This document shows, piece by piece, positions 42,967 through 52,374 of a stretch of 64,000 nucleotides of DNA (position 1 is the stretch's first letter; every line of letters starts with the position of its first letter). The translations under genes and the position numbers were made by a program. The notes beneath the pieces were generated by a model. That model was not told the DNA's origin, searched no databases, and saw only the letters and a program-made list of their open reading frames with translations. Source of the stretch: Pacificispira sp033344895 (GTDB lineage Bacteria > Pseudomonadota > Alphaproteobacteria > UBA8366 > Aestuariispiraceae); the NCBI GenBank assembly GCA_965229685.1, contig OZ245920.1, positions 2,728,001-2,792,000 of the forward strand, read 5' to 3'.

Positions 42967-44747
42967 TCGGACCGTTCAGAAAGACACGGCGTCCGAAACC
43001 GCCGGATTTCTCACCCCGAAGCAGACTGGCGCATGATCGGAAATGCGCCGTCCTGCCTCATGTGCCGACCCGTACAGACGGTACGTTCCGCCGGGCAATC
43101 GAAACCGGGCGATCGCGGCTGCTGATCACCGGTGCCGTGATGGCATTCGCCTTCGTGGCCGTCGGCATCCGGCTGGTCGACCTCGGCGCCTTCGCCACAC
43201 CCGCGACACAGGCCGCGGCGACGCATGCGGTGACCGAGACGGCACTGCAGACCGATCGGTCGACGATCGTCGACCGGAACGGCGTGATCGTCGCAACCAG
43301 CCTGACCACCACGGCGCTGGCCGCTCGGCCGGACCGACTGCTGGATCCGGTCCAGGCCGCACGACGCCTGGCACGTGTCTTCCCGGAATTGGACGTTGCC
43401 GATCTTGAAGCAAAGCTGACGTCGGATTCCCCGTTCGTTTACATTCACCGCAAGCTGACGCCGAAAATGGAACTGGCGGTGATGCAGCTTGGCATCCCCG
43501 GCCTGGAGTTCGAACGGACAGAATCCCGTGTCTACCCGCAGGGCCGCCTGATGGCGCATGTTCTGGGGTTCACCGATATCGACGGCAAGGGTCTGGCCGG
43601 CATCGAGCAGGGTCTGGAAAGCCGGCTGAAAGAAAGTGACGAGCCGCTGCGGCTGAGCCTGGACGTCCGATTCCAGCATGTTGCGCACCAGGAACTGACC
43701 AAGGCGATCGAAACCTATGACGCCATCGGCGGGGCCGCGCTCGTCATGGACGCGCATACCGGCGAAGTCCTGTCGCTGGTCTCCCTGCCCGATTTCGACC
43801 CCAACAAGCCCGCCGCCTCGCCGGATGTGAACCGGTTCAACCGGGCTACCTTCGGGACCTACGAGCTGGGCTCGACCTTCAAAATCTTCAACACCGCCAT
43901 GGCCCTGGAAAGCGGCGCGGCGACCCTGTCCGACGGGTATGACGCGACGGACCCGATCCGGGTCGGTCGCTTCCTGATCCGGGACTATCACGGCAAGGGC
44001 CGCTATCTCACGGTGCCGGAAATCTTCGTCTACAGCTCCAATATCGGTTCCGCCAAGATGGCGCTGGATGTCGGACCGCCGGCGCAGAAGGCCTTCATGA
44101 GCGCACTGGGCATGCTGCAGCCGATCGCCCTGGAAATTCCGGAGACGGGTCGCCCGCAATACCCGGAGACCTGGCGCCCGGTAAACACGATGACCGTTTC
44201 CTACGGGCATGGTCTTTCGGTCACACCGCTGCACCTCGCCTCCGGCGTTGCGTCGATGGTCAATGGCGGCATCCTGTTCCCGCCGACCCTGCTGGCACGC
44301 GACGAAATGCCGATCGGCCGACGGGTCATCTCGGAATCCGTCAGCTTCGACATGCGCCGGCTGTTGCGCTTGAACGCGGTGGCCGGTTCGGGTAAGCGCG
44401 CCCTGGTGCCGGGCTACATGGTCGGTGGCAAGACGGGCACGGCCGACAAGCCCAATGGCAGCGGCTACAATCGGCGCTCCCGGATTTCGTCCTTCGTGGC
44501 CTCCTTCCCGATGAATGACCCGCGATATGTGGTCTATGTCGTGCTGGATGAACCGCAGGGTACCAAGGAGACCTTCGGTTTCGCCACCGGTGGCTGGGTC
44601 GCCGCACCGGCGGTCGCGGCCATCATCGAGCGGATCGGCGCCATCGCGGGCATTCAGCCCGTCGAGGAAGACGCGCCCGAACTACAACACGCCTTCGCCA
44701 TCGAATTGCCGGAGGAAACGAAGAGGCTCGCCTCCCTGCAGCAATAG
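42963..44747 (+). CDS. ftsI: Septal peptidoglycan transpeptidase FtsI (PBP3)
   Basis: A 594-residue monofunctional class B penicillin-binding protein. A membrane helix lies near residues 45-65. The transpeptidase motifs are S304-T-F-K (GSTFKIF), S358-S-N360 (YSSNIGS) and K490-T-G (GGKTGTA). It cross-links septal peptidoglycan with FtsW as the glycosyltransferase. The N-terminus before the helix is basic and somewhat long (about 45 residues). Confidence 0.95.
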   Translation: MIGPFRKTRRPKPPDFSPRSRLAHDRKCAVLPHVPTRTDGTFRRAIETGRSRLLITGAVMAFAFVAVGIRLVDLGAFATPATQAAATHAVTETALQTDRSTIVDRNGVIVATSLTTTALAARPDRLLDPVQAARRLARVFPELDVADLEAKLTSDSPFVYIHRKLTPKMELAVMQLGIPGLEFERTESRVYPQGRLMAHVLGFTDIDGKGLAGIEQGLESRLKESDEPLRLSLDVRFQHVAHQELTKAIETYDAIGGAALVMDAHTGEVLSLVSLPDFDPNKPAASPDVNRFNRATFGTYELGSTFKIFNTAMALESGAATLSDGYDATDPIRVGRFLIRDYHGKGRYLTVPEIFVYSSNIGSAKMALDVGPPAQKAFMSALGMLQPIALEIPETGRPQYPETWRPVNTMTVSYGHGLSVTPLHLASGVASMVNGGILFPPTLLARDEMPIGRRVISESVSFDMRRLLRLNAVAGSGKRALVPGYMVGGKTGTADKPNGSGYNRRSRISSFVASFPMNDPRYVVYVVLDEPQGTKETFGFATGGWVAAPAVAAIIERIGAIAGIQPVEEDAPELQHAFAIELPEETKRLASLQQ

Positions 44748-44761
44748 CAAGGAGGTATGAT

Positions 44762-46225
44762 GTGAAGAGGGAAAACGAAGCGGAGATGAACGCGGACAGG
44801 ATCTTGCCCGACATTCCGATCACCGGACTGACCGCGGATAGCCGTCAGGTCCGGCCGGGGTTCCTGTTTGCCGCGATTCCGGGAACGGTTGCCGACGGAG
44901 CCGCCTTCATTCCCGACGCCGTTGCAAAGGGCGCGGTTGCCGTGCTGGCACCGCCGGGCATCGACGCGGGCCAGGTCGGGTCCGGTGTCACGCTGGTGAC
45001 GGATGCCAATCCACGCCGTCGCCTGGCCAGAATGGCCGCCGCATTCCATGCACCTCAACCGGATACGGTCGTCGGGGTCACCGGGACGAACGGCAAGAGT
45101 TCCGTTGCCGGCTTCACGCGGCAGATCTGGGCCGCAACCGGGTTGAAATCCGCCAGCATCGGAACCCTGGGAATCGAAGGGCCGGGCTATACAGGCGGCG
45201 AAGGCCTGACCACGCCGGACCCGGTCGATCTGCACCGCGAAATGGCTGCCATGGCCGCATCCGGAATCGACCATGTCGCGATGGAGGCATCCAGCCACGG
45301 CCTCGACCAGCACCGGATGGACGGGGTCCGGTTCGCCGCAGCGGCGTTCACCAATCTCAGCCACGAGCATCTGGACTATCACGCGACCATGGAGGCCTAC
45401 CGTCAGGCCAAGCTGCGCCTGTTCGAGGAACTCGTTCCGCGCGGCGGCGCCTGCGTCGTCAATACCAGCGCTGCCGAGCACGATTGCATCTTCAACATCG
45501 CAGAGGAGCGCGGCCTTCGTGTCTTCTCGTACGGTCTGGTAAACGGAATGATCCGTGTCATTACGGCCGAGGAAAGCCGCGGCGGATACGCAGCAACCCT
45601 GGATGTGATGGGGGAACGGGTCGAGATCGACTTCCCCCTCCCCGGTCGGTTCCAACTGGAAAACGCGCTGGCCGCGCTGGGTCTGGTCATCGCTACCGGT
45701 ACCGAGGCCCGCCGCGCGGCCCAGTCGCTGAGCCGCCTGGAAGGGGTGCGGGGTCGGATGCAACTGGCCGGCACGCGGCGCAATGGGGCCCGGGTCTTTG
45801 TCGACTATGCACACAAAGCCGAGGCGTTGAAAACCGTTCTGGACACGCTGCGTCCTTTCGTGAAGGGCAAACTGGTTGTCGTTTTCGGCTGCGGTGGAGA
45901 TCGGGACACCGGAAAACGCCCGGTCATGGGTCGCTATGCAGCTCAGGCCGCGGACCGCGTGATCGTCACCGACGACAACCCGCGCACCGAGGACGCAGCC
46001 GCGATCCGAAAGGCAGTCCTGGCCGGCTGTCCGGACGCGACCGAAATCGGCGACCGCGCGGCGGCGATTGGAGAAGCTGTCCGCAGCCTGTCGGATGAGG
46101 ACGTGCTGCTGATTGCCGGCAAGGGACACGAGACCGGCCAGAAGATTGGCGATAGGACCCTCCCCTTCGACGATGTCGAAGAAGCCCGCAAGGCCATTGC
46201 GGCAGCGGATGGGGGTGCGGCATGA
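44762..46225 (+). CDS. murE: UDP-MurNAc-tripeptide synthetase (meso-DAP adding)
   Basis: A 487-residue Mur ligase. The ATP motif is VTGTNGKSS, and D405-N-P-R408 is the motif that recognises meso-diaminopimelate. The GTG at 44762 was chosen because AAGGAGG lies 7 nt upstream; an internal ATG at 44786 is possible. Between the ribosome site and GTG the sequence reads ATGATGTGA, a two-codon overlapping mini-ORF. It overlaps murF by 4 nt. Confidence 0.95.
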   Translation: MKRENEAEMNADRILPDIPITGLTADSRQVRPGFLFAAIPGTVADGAAFIPDAVAKGAVAVLAPPGIDAGQVGSGVTLVTDANPRRRLARMAAAFHAPQPDTVVGVTGTNGKSSVAGFTRQIWAATGLKSASIGTLGIEGPGYTGGEGLTTPDPVDLHREMAAMAASGIDHVAMEASSHGLDQHRMDGVRFAAAAFTNLSHEHLDYHATMEAYRQAKLRLFEELVPRGGACVVNTSAAEHDCIFNIAEERGLRVFSYGLVNGMIRVITAEESRGGYAATLDVMGERVEIDFPLPGRFQLENALAALGLVIATGTEARRAAQSLSRLEGVRGRMQLAGTRRNGARVFVDYAHKAEALKTVLDTLRPFVKGKLVVVFGCGGDRDTGKRPVMGRYAAQAADRVIVTDDNPRTEDAAAIRKAVLAGCPDATEIGDRAAAIGEAVRSLSDEDVLLIAGKGHETGQKIGDRTLPFDDVEEARKAIAAADGGAA

Positions 46226-47658
46226 ACAACCGTCCGATCCTCTGGACCTCCGACAGTGTCAGCGCCGCGACCGGGTCCCGCAGCGCGGTGAAGTGGCAGG
46301 CAACCGGCGTGACGATCGACAGCCGGGCTGTTGCACCGGGCGATCTGTTTGTCGCGCTGAAAGGGCCGAACCATGATGGCCACAACTATGTGCCTCAGGC
46401 CTTGGGCGAAGGCGCTGCGGCGGCACTGGTCAGCGCTGACTGGGCCGAGGACAAGTCCCAGAATCTCCCGCTGATTCCCGTCACCGACACAATGCAGGCC
46501 CTGGTCGACATGGCCCGGGCGAAGCGCGCCAGCACCGGCGCGAAAGTCGTCGGGATAACCGGCAGTGTCGGCAAGACCGGTACCAAGGAGAGCCTGTCCG
46601 CAGCCCTCGCGAAACTGGGCGAGACGCACAAGACGATGGGCAACCTGAACAACCATATCGGCCTGCCGCTGACATTGGCGCGTCTGCCCGATACGGCACG
46701 GTTCGCCGTACTCGAAATGGGCATGAATCATACGGGTGAGATCGACGTCCTGTCCCGATTAGGGCGACCGCACGTAGCGATCATCACCACGGTCGAAGCC
46801 GTCCATCTGGAGTTCTTCAACAGCATCGAGGGCATCGCCGACGCCAAGGCGGAAATCTTCGATGGGATGGAACCGAACGGAACCGCCGTGCTGTTCCGGG
46901 ACAGCCCGCTCTATGACCGGCTGGCCGCCAAGGCGGAAGCTGCCGACGTGCACCGGATTTTGAGTTTCGGAAGCCATGAGGGCGCGGACATCCGACTGAT
47001 CGACAGTTCCCTGCACGCGGCCTGCAGCGCCGCCACGGTACGTATCGGCAACGACACCTTCGATTACTGCATCGGCGCCCCAGGCCTGCATTGGGTCATG
47101 AACAGTCTTGCCGTACTGGCGGCCGTCAAGGCGCTGGGCGAAGACCCGGTCGCGGCCGCCGCCACCTTCACCGATGTTCGCGCGCCCCGCGGACGGGGCG
47201 CCTACCGCAGCATCGCGCTGCCCGATGGGGGCAGTTTCGGCCTGATCGATGAAAGCTACAACGCCAGCCCGGCCTCAGTTCGCGCCGCCATAGCCGTGCT
47301 GGGCCGAACCCATCCGAAGGAGGATGGCCGCCGCATCGCCGTCCTTGGTGACATGCTGGAACTGGGCGAATCCGCGCCTGACCTGCATGCCAACCTCGTC
47401 AGGGACCTGATCGCCGCTGAAATCGACACGGTTTACTGCTGCGGCCCACTGATGAGCGCGCTCTGGGAACAATTGCCGCAAACCATGCGCGGTCAGTATG
47501 CCGAGAGCTCCGATGGGCTGGTCGCTCCTGTATGCGATGACATCCGCAATGGCGACATTGTCACGATCAAGGGATCGTTGGGCACGAAAATGGCCCCGAT
47601 CGTAAAAGCACTCGACGGGCTGGCAGCCGAAACCGCCAGCCGCGCCGCCGGCGCCTGA
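46222..47658 (+). CDS. murF: UDP-MurNAc-tripeptide:D-Ala-D-Ala ligase
   Basis: A 478-residue Mur ligase that adds D-Ala-D-Ala to the muropeptide precursor. The ATP motif is GITGSVGKTGTKESL (near residue 110), and the region NHTGEIDVLSRLGRPHVAII is MurF-specific. The start overlaps the murE stop (ATGA). It is full length. Confidence 0.94.
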   Translation: MNNRPILWTSDSVSAATGSRSAVKWQATGVTIDSRAVAPGDLFVALKGPNHDGHNYVPQALGEGAAAALVSADWAEDKSQNLPLIPVTDTMQALVDMARAKRASTGAKVVGITGSVGKTGTKESLSAALAKLGETHKTMGNLNNHIGLPLTLARLPDTARFAVLEMGMNHTGEIDVLSRLGRPHVAIITTVEAVHLEFFNSIEGIADAKAEIFDGMEPNGTAVLFRDSPLYDRLAAKAEAADVHRILSFGSHEGADIRLIDSSLHAACSAATVRIGNDTFDYCIGAPGLHWVMNSLAVLAAVKALGEDPVAAAATFTDVRAPRGRGAYRSIALPDGGSFGLIDESYNASPASVRAAIAVLGRTHPKEDGRRIAVLGDMLELGESAPDLHANLVRDLIAAEIDTVYCCGPLMSALWEQLPQTMRGQYAESSDGLVAPVCDDIRNGDIVTIKGSLGTKMAPIVKALDGLAAETASRAAGA

Positions 47659-47674
47659 GAGGAGACGGTCCAGA

Positions 47675-48760
47675 ATGCTCTTCACCCTCCTCTCTCCCCT
47701 CGCGGAAGACTTTCAGGGCTTCAACCTGTTCCGGTATCTGACCTTCCGGACCGGCGGGGCCATCATGACCGCATTGCTGATCAGTTTCCTGATCGGCCCG
47801 TCCGTCATCCGCTGGCTGCGGTCGAAACAGGCCGGGTCGTCCAACATTCGCGACGATGTGCCCGAAGGGCATCTGGCCAAGGCCGGCACGCCGACCATGG
47901 GCGGGTTCCTGATCCTGGTCGCGTTGGTGATGTCGACCCTGCTCTGGGCGGACATTTCGAACCCCTATGTCTGGATTGTCCTGCTGGTCACGGTGGGTTT
48001 CGGCGGTATCGGCTTCGCGGATGATTTCCTGAAGCTGACGAAGCGCAATTCCAAGGGACTTCCGGGCAAGCTGAAACTGCTTGGGCAGATCCTGATCGGG
48101 ACCGCGGCCACCATCTGGTTCGTGTCGGTCACCGACGGCCCGTTGGCTCAGGGCCTCGCCGTTCCCTTCCTGAAAGACACCCTGGTCAATCTGGCCTGGT
48201 TCTTCATTCCATTCGCCGTTTTCGTCATGGTCGGCGCGTCCAATGCCGTCAACCTGACGGACGGTCTGGATGGCCTGGCCATCGTGCCGGTCATGATCGC
48301 GGCAGGCTGTTTCGGCTTCATTGCCTATCTGGTCGGCAACACCGTCTATTCCGGCTATCTCGGCATCCATTATGTGGATGGCAGCGGCGAACTGGCGGTG
48401 TTCTGCGGTGCGGTACTGGGCGCGGGTCTGGGATTCCTTTGGTACAATGCCCCTCCCGCCATGGTCTTCATGGGCGACACGGGCTCTCTGTCACTCGGCG
48501 GCGCCCTGGGGGCGATTTCCGTCGTCACCAAACATGAGATCGTCCTGGCCATCATCGGCGGCCTGTTCGTTCTGGAAACCGTATCGGTGATCGTCCAGGT
48601 CGCCAGTTTCAAGCTGACCGGCAAGCGCGTCTTCGCGATGGCGCCGCTGCACCACCACTTCGAGAAGAAGGGGTGGAAGGAGCCGACAATCGTCATCCGT
48701 TTCTGGATCATCGCCGCCATCCTGGCCCTTGTCGGGCTGGCCACACTGAAGCTGAGGTGA
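47675..48760 (+). CDS. mraY: Phospho-MurNAc-pentapeptide translocase
   Basis: A 361-residue polytopic membrane enzyme that makes lipid I. Diagnostic motifs are KAGTPTMGG, GFADDFLK (catalytic Asp-Asp), NAVNLTDGLDGLA and the histidine-rich FAMAPLHHHFEKKGW. About ten membrane helices are expected. GAGGAGA precedes the start. Confidence 0.96.
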   Translation: MLFTLLSPLAEDFQGFNLFRYLTFRTGGAIMTALLISFLIGPSVIRWLRSKQAGSSNIRDDVPEGHLAKAGTPTMGGFLILVALVMSTLLWADISNPYVWIVLLVTVGFGGIGFADDFLKLTKRNSKGLPGKLKLLGQILIGTAATIWFVSVTDGPLAQGLAVPFLKDTLVNLAWFFIPFAVFVMVGASNAVNLTDGLDGLAIVPVMIAAGCFGFIAYLVGNTVYSGYLGIHYVDGSGELAVFCGAVLGAGLGFLWYNAPPAMVFMGDTGSLSLGGALGAISVVTKHEIVLAIIGGLFVLETVSVIVQVASFKLTGKRVFAMAPLHHHFEKKGWKEPTIVIRFWIIAAILALVGLATLKLR

Positions 48761-48764
48761 CGGG

Positions 48765-50132
48765 ATGACGACAGGGACCGACATTTCCGATCCAATCCTC
48801 TACGCCGGGCGACGCGTGTTCGTTGTCGGTCTCGGCCGTTCCGGCATGGCCGCGGCCCACGCCCTGCGCGCCGGCGGTGCGACCGTTCTGTGCTGGGACG
48901 ATGGCGACGCGGCACGCAGCGCGGCCGCTTCCGAACGCTTCGACATCGTCAACCCGACGACCGAGGGCGCCCTGAGCGACGCCGCCTGCATGGTTCTGGC
49001 GCCCGGCATTCCGCTGACCCATCCCCGGCCGCACCCCGCTGTTATCGCCGCCCGCCATGCGGGCGTCGAGATCGTCGGCGACATCGAGCTTCTGTTTCGT
49101 GCGCGACCGGAGGCCACCTATGTCGGGATCACCGGTACGAATGGAAAATCCACCACGACGGCCTTGATCGGCCATATCCTGAAATCAGGCGGGATGGATG
49201 TCGCAATCGGTGGGAATCTGGGAATTCCGGCATTGAGCCTGCCAAAGGCGGATATCTATGTCTTGGAGATGTCGTCCTATCAACTGGATCTGACGCCCAG
49301 CCCTGCCTTTGACATCTCGGTGTTGTTGAACATCACACCGGACCATCTGGACCGTCACGGCGGCATGGGCGGTTACATCGATTCCAAACGGCGCATCCTG
49401 CGGCCGCGCACATCGGACAGTCTCGCCGTCATCGGCACCGACACCCCCGTCACCGAGACTATTGCGGTGGAGCAGCGCAGCCGCAACGCCGACGGTGTCG
49501 TTACGATCTGTCATGCGACCCAACCGGTCGCGGATTACGTGGCCGACGGACGTTTCCCCGCCATCGCCGGCGATCACGGCGTTCAGAATGCCGCAGCGGC
49601 CTTTGCCGTCGCCCGTCGCCTGGGCCTGTCCGACGACGTCATTCTGCGGGGTCTGGAAACTTTCCCCGGTCTTGCCCACCGGCAGGAACGCGTGGCGACC
49701 CTTGACGGGATCACCTTCATCAACGATTCCAAGGCGACCAATGCGGAAGCCGCGGCCAGGGCCCTGTCGACCTTCGACGGCATCTACTGGATTGCGGGTG
49801 GCCGCGACAAGAATGACGGCTATGCCCCGCTGGATCCTTATCTGGGGCATGTCCGCCGGGCCTTTCTGATCGGCGAGGCCGCGGAAGCCATCGATCTGTG
49901 GATCGACGGCCGCATTCCCACCCTACGATCCGGCGACCTGACGAATGCCGTTCACGCCGCCCGCGAGGCGGCAAGGGATGACGACGCGCCCGGCCCGATC
50001 CTGCTGTCGCCGGCCTGCGCATCCTTCGACCAGTTCCCGAATTTCGAAATCCGGGGTGAAACGTTCAAGAACATCGTCCTCGCCCTTCCGGCAACCGACC
50101 GGATCGTGCACGGCGCGAAGGAGGCGGCGTGA
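48765..50132 (+). CDS. murD: UDP-MurNAc-L-Ala:D-Glu ligase
   Basis: A 455-residue Mur ligase that adds D-glutamate. The N-terminal Rossmann-like part contains VFVVGLGRSGMAAAHALRAG, the ATP loop is GITGTNGKSTTTAL (near residue 120), and LNITPDHLDRHGGM is typical of MurD. It starts 5 nt after mraY, and its stop TGA shares a base with the ftsW ATG. Confidence 0.95.
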   Translation: MTTGTDISDPILYAGRRVFVVGLGRSGMAAAHALRAGGATVLCWDDGDAARSAAASERFDIVNPTTEGALSDAACMVLAPGIPLTHPRPHPAVIAARHAGVEIVGDIELLFRARPEATYVGITGTNGKSTTTALIGHILKSGGMDVAIGGNLGIPALSLPKADIYVLEMSSYQLDLTPSPAFDISVLLNITPDHLDRHGGMGGYIDSKRRILRPRTSDSLAVIGTDTPVTETIAVEQRSRNADGVVTICHATQPVADYVADGRFPAIAGDHGVQNAAAAFAVARRLGLSDDVILRGLETFPGLAHRQERVATLDGITFINDSKATNAEAAARALSTFDGIYWIAGGRDKNDGYAPLDPYLGHVRRAFLIGEAAEAIDLWIDGRIPTLRSGDLTNAVHAAREAARDDDAPGPILLSPACASFDQFPNFEIRGETFKNIVLALPATDRIVHGAKEAA

Positions 50133-51247
50133 TGGCTATCGCGCGGAATGACAATTCAGTTCTGGGCCGCTGGTGGTGGACCGTCGACCGCTGGACACTG
50201 GCGGCACTGGTCACACTTGCTGTGCTGGGATTGCTGATGACCCTGTCCGCCAGCCCGTCCGTGGCAGAGCGGATTGGCGCGGATTCCATGCATTTCGTCC
50301 GGAAGCAGGCGATTTTGCTGGCCCCGGCCGTGCTGGCGATGATCGGCGTGTCGCTGATGGAACCGCGCGCCGTGCGCCGGCTCGCCCTGTTGATGCTCGG
50401 TGGCTCGATCCTGCTGCTGCTGGGCACATTGGTCCTCGGCGCGGAAATCAAGGGTGCCACCCGTTGGATTTCCATTGCCGGCTTCACCATTCAGCCGTCC
50501 GAATTCGTAAAACCGGCCTTCGCGGTCATCGCGGGCTGGATGTTCGCAGCCCGCCGCCTGGGCGAACCGATTCCGGGATACACCATTGCCTGCGGCCTCT
50601 ACGTGATTGTCGTCGGCCTGCTGCTGCTGCAGCCGGATGTCGGGCAAGCCGCGGTCGTCACCGCGATTTTCGGCGTGCAGTTCTTCCTGGCCGGGCTGCC
50701 CATGGTCCTGGTCATTATCATGGTCATCGGCGGGATCGGGCTGCTGGTCGGCGCGTATTTCATCTTTCCCCACGTGCAGAGCCGCATCGACCGGTTCCTC
50801 GACCCGGCAGCAGGCGACACCTATCAGATCGACCGGGCCCGGGACGCCTTCATGAATGGCGGCCTGTTCGGACGGGGCCCGGGCGAAGGGACCGTGAAAG
50901 CCCATCTGCCGGACAGCCATGCCGATTTCGTCTTCGCGGTCGCGGGCGAGGAATTTGGCATCATTGCCTGTCTGCTCATCGTCTCGGTCTTCGCCTTCAT
51001 CGTGCTGCGCGGCTTCGCGCGTGTGCTTCAGGACAACGACCTGTTCGTCGTCATCGCCGCGACCGGCCTGCTGGTCCAATTCGGTCTGCAGGCCCTGATC
51101 AACATGGCATCGACCTTGAGCCTGATCCCGACCAAGGGCATGACCCTGCCCTTCCTGTCCTATGGGGGATCTTCGCTGCTGGCTCTCGGTCTGGGGATGG
51201 GCATGCTGCTCGCACTCACCAGAAAGCGACCGGGGGTGCTGTCATGA
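50132..51247 (+). CDS. ftsW: Septal peptidoglycan glycosyltransferase FtsW
   Basis: A 371-residue SEDS-family membrane protein with about ten helices. Key motifs are GAEIKGATRWISIAGFTIQP with the following SEFVKP, the loop GPGEGTVKAHLPDSHADFVF with the catalytic aspartate, and LPFLSYGGSS near the C-terminus. The ATG at 50132 overlaps the murD stop as TGATG; an in-frame GTG three bases earlier is an alternative. Confidence 0.95.
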   Translation: MAIARNDNSVLGRWWWTVDRWTLAALVTLAVLGLLMTLSASPSVAERIGADSMHFVRKQAILLAPAVLAMIGVSLMEPRAVRRLALLMLGGSILLLLGTLVLGAEIKGATRWISIAGFTIQPSEFVKPAFAVIAGWMFAARRLGEPIPGYTIACGLYVIVVGLLLLQPDVGQAAVVTAIFGVQFFLAGLPMVLVIIMVIGGIGLLVGAYFIFPHVQSRIDRFLDPAAGDTYQIDRARDAFMNGGLFGRGPGEGTVKAHLPDSHADFVFAVAGEEFGIIACLLIVSVFAFIVLRGFARVLQDNDLFVVIAATGLLVQFGLQALINMASTLSLIPTKGMTLPFLSYGGSSLLALGLGMGMLLALTRKRPGVLS

Positions 51248-52374
51248 GCAAAGGCAATCTCGTCGTCCTGGCAACCGGCGGAACAGGCGGCCACGTCTTC
51301 CCGGCCCAGGCCCTGGCTGAAGAACTGAAGCGCCGCGGCAACCGCCTCGCCCTGATCACGGACAGACGCGGCGACGCATATTCCGGCCCCCTGGGGGAAC
51401 TGGACGCCCACACGATCAGCGCCGCCGGGGTTTCCGGAAAGGGCCTGCGCGCCCGCATCGCCGCTGTCTTCAAGCTGATGGTGGGCTATTTCCAGGCACG
51501 CAAGCTGCTGCGAACGATGCGCCCCGCCGTGGTCGTAGGCTTCGGCGGCTATCCCAGCGTGCCGACCATGATGGCCGCCAGCCACCTCAAGATTCGCACG
51601 GCCATCCATGAACAGAACGCCGTTCTGGGGCGCGCGAACCGGCTGATGGCCGGCCGGGTCGACCGGATCGCCCTCAGTTTCAATGAAACGGACGGCTTGT
51701 CGCCGAAGGATCGCGAACGCAGCGTCCTGACAGGCAATCCGGTTCGCCCGGAAATCGCCGCCCTCGCCGGACGGCCCTTCAAGACACCGGACAGCGACAG
51801 TCCCCTGCATGTGCTGATCGTCGGCGGCAGTCAGGGTGCTCAGATCCTGGGAGAAGCGGTACCCGCGGCCATGGCCAGACTGCCCGAAGGGTTGAAATCC
51901 CGGCTGAGGGTTGAACAGCAGGCACGGCCCGAACAGCTGGACGCCGTCAGGAGCGCCTATCGTCAGGCCGGCATCGACGCCGACATTCGCCCCTTCTTCG
52001 ACGACATGCCGGTGCGACTGGCCCGCGCACATCTGATGATCGGCCGGGCCGGCGCCTCCACCCTGGCGGAACTGACCACCGTAGGGCTGCCGGCCATCCT
52101 GATCCCTTACGCTTATGCGATCGACAACCACCAGGCGGCCAATGCGGCGCGGCTCAGTGACGCCGGCGGCGCCTGGGCGATCCCGCAGATGGATGTCACC
52201 GCCGACGACCTCGCCCGCCGCATCGAACAGCTTCTCGGCAACCCGCCGGTGCTGAGCGCAGCCGCACAGGCCGCCGCACGCACAGGCATTCCCGATGCCA
52301 CCCGACGTCTGGCCGACGCGGTCGAAGGCCTGACGAACGGCAACGGCGGAAACTCGATGAAGGAGGCTGCGTGA
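51244..52374 (+). CDS. murG: Lipid II synthase MurG
   Basis: A 376-residue GT28 glycosyltransferase that adds GlcNAc to lipid I. Motifs: ATGGTGGHVFPAQALAEEL at the N-terminus, VVGFGGYPSVP, IHEQNAVLGRANR, VGGSQGAQ and the donor-binding GRAGASTLAEL. The start overlaps the ftsW stop (ATGA). Confidence 0.96.
   Translation: MSKGNLVVLATGGTGGHVFPAQALAEELKRRGNRLALITDRRGDAYSGPLGELDAHTISAAGVSGKGLRARIAAVFKLMVGYFQARKLLRTMRPAVVVGFGGYPSVPTMMAASHLKIRTAIHEQNAVLGRANRLMAGRVDRIALSFNETDGLSPKDRERSVLTGNPVRPEIAALAGRPFKTPDSDSPLHVLIVGGSQGAQILGEAVPAAMARLPEGLKSRLRVEQQARPEQLDAVRSAYRQAGIDADIRPFFDDMPVRLARAHLMIGRAGASTLAELTTVGLPAILIPYAYAIDNHQAANAARLSDAGGAWAIPQMDVTADDLARRIEQLLGNPPVLSAAAQAAARTGIPDATRRLADAVEGLTNGNGGNSMKEAA

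Noticed and set aside
50173..51243. Long N-terminal extension in the murG frame through ftsW
   Set aside because: It overlaps ftsW completely, and the MurG family starts at the ATG at 51244, which also has the operon's usual ATGA overlap.
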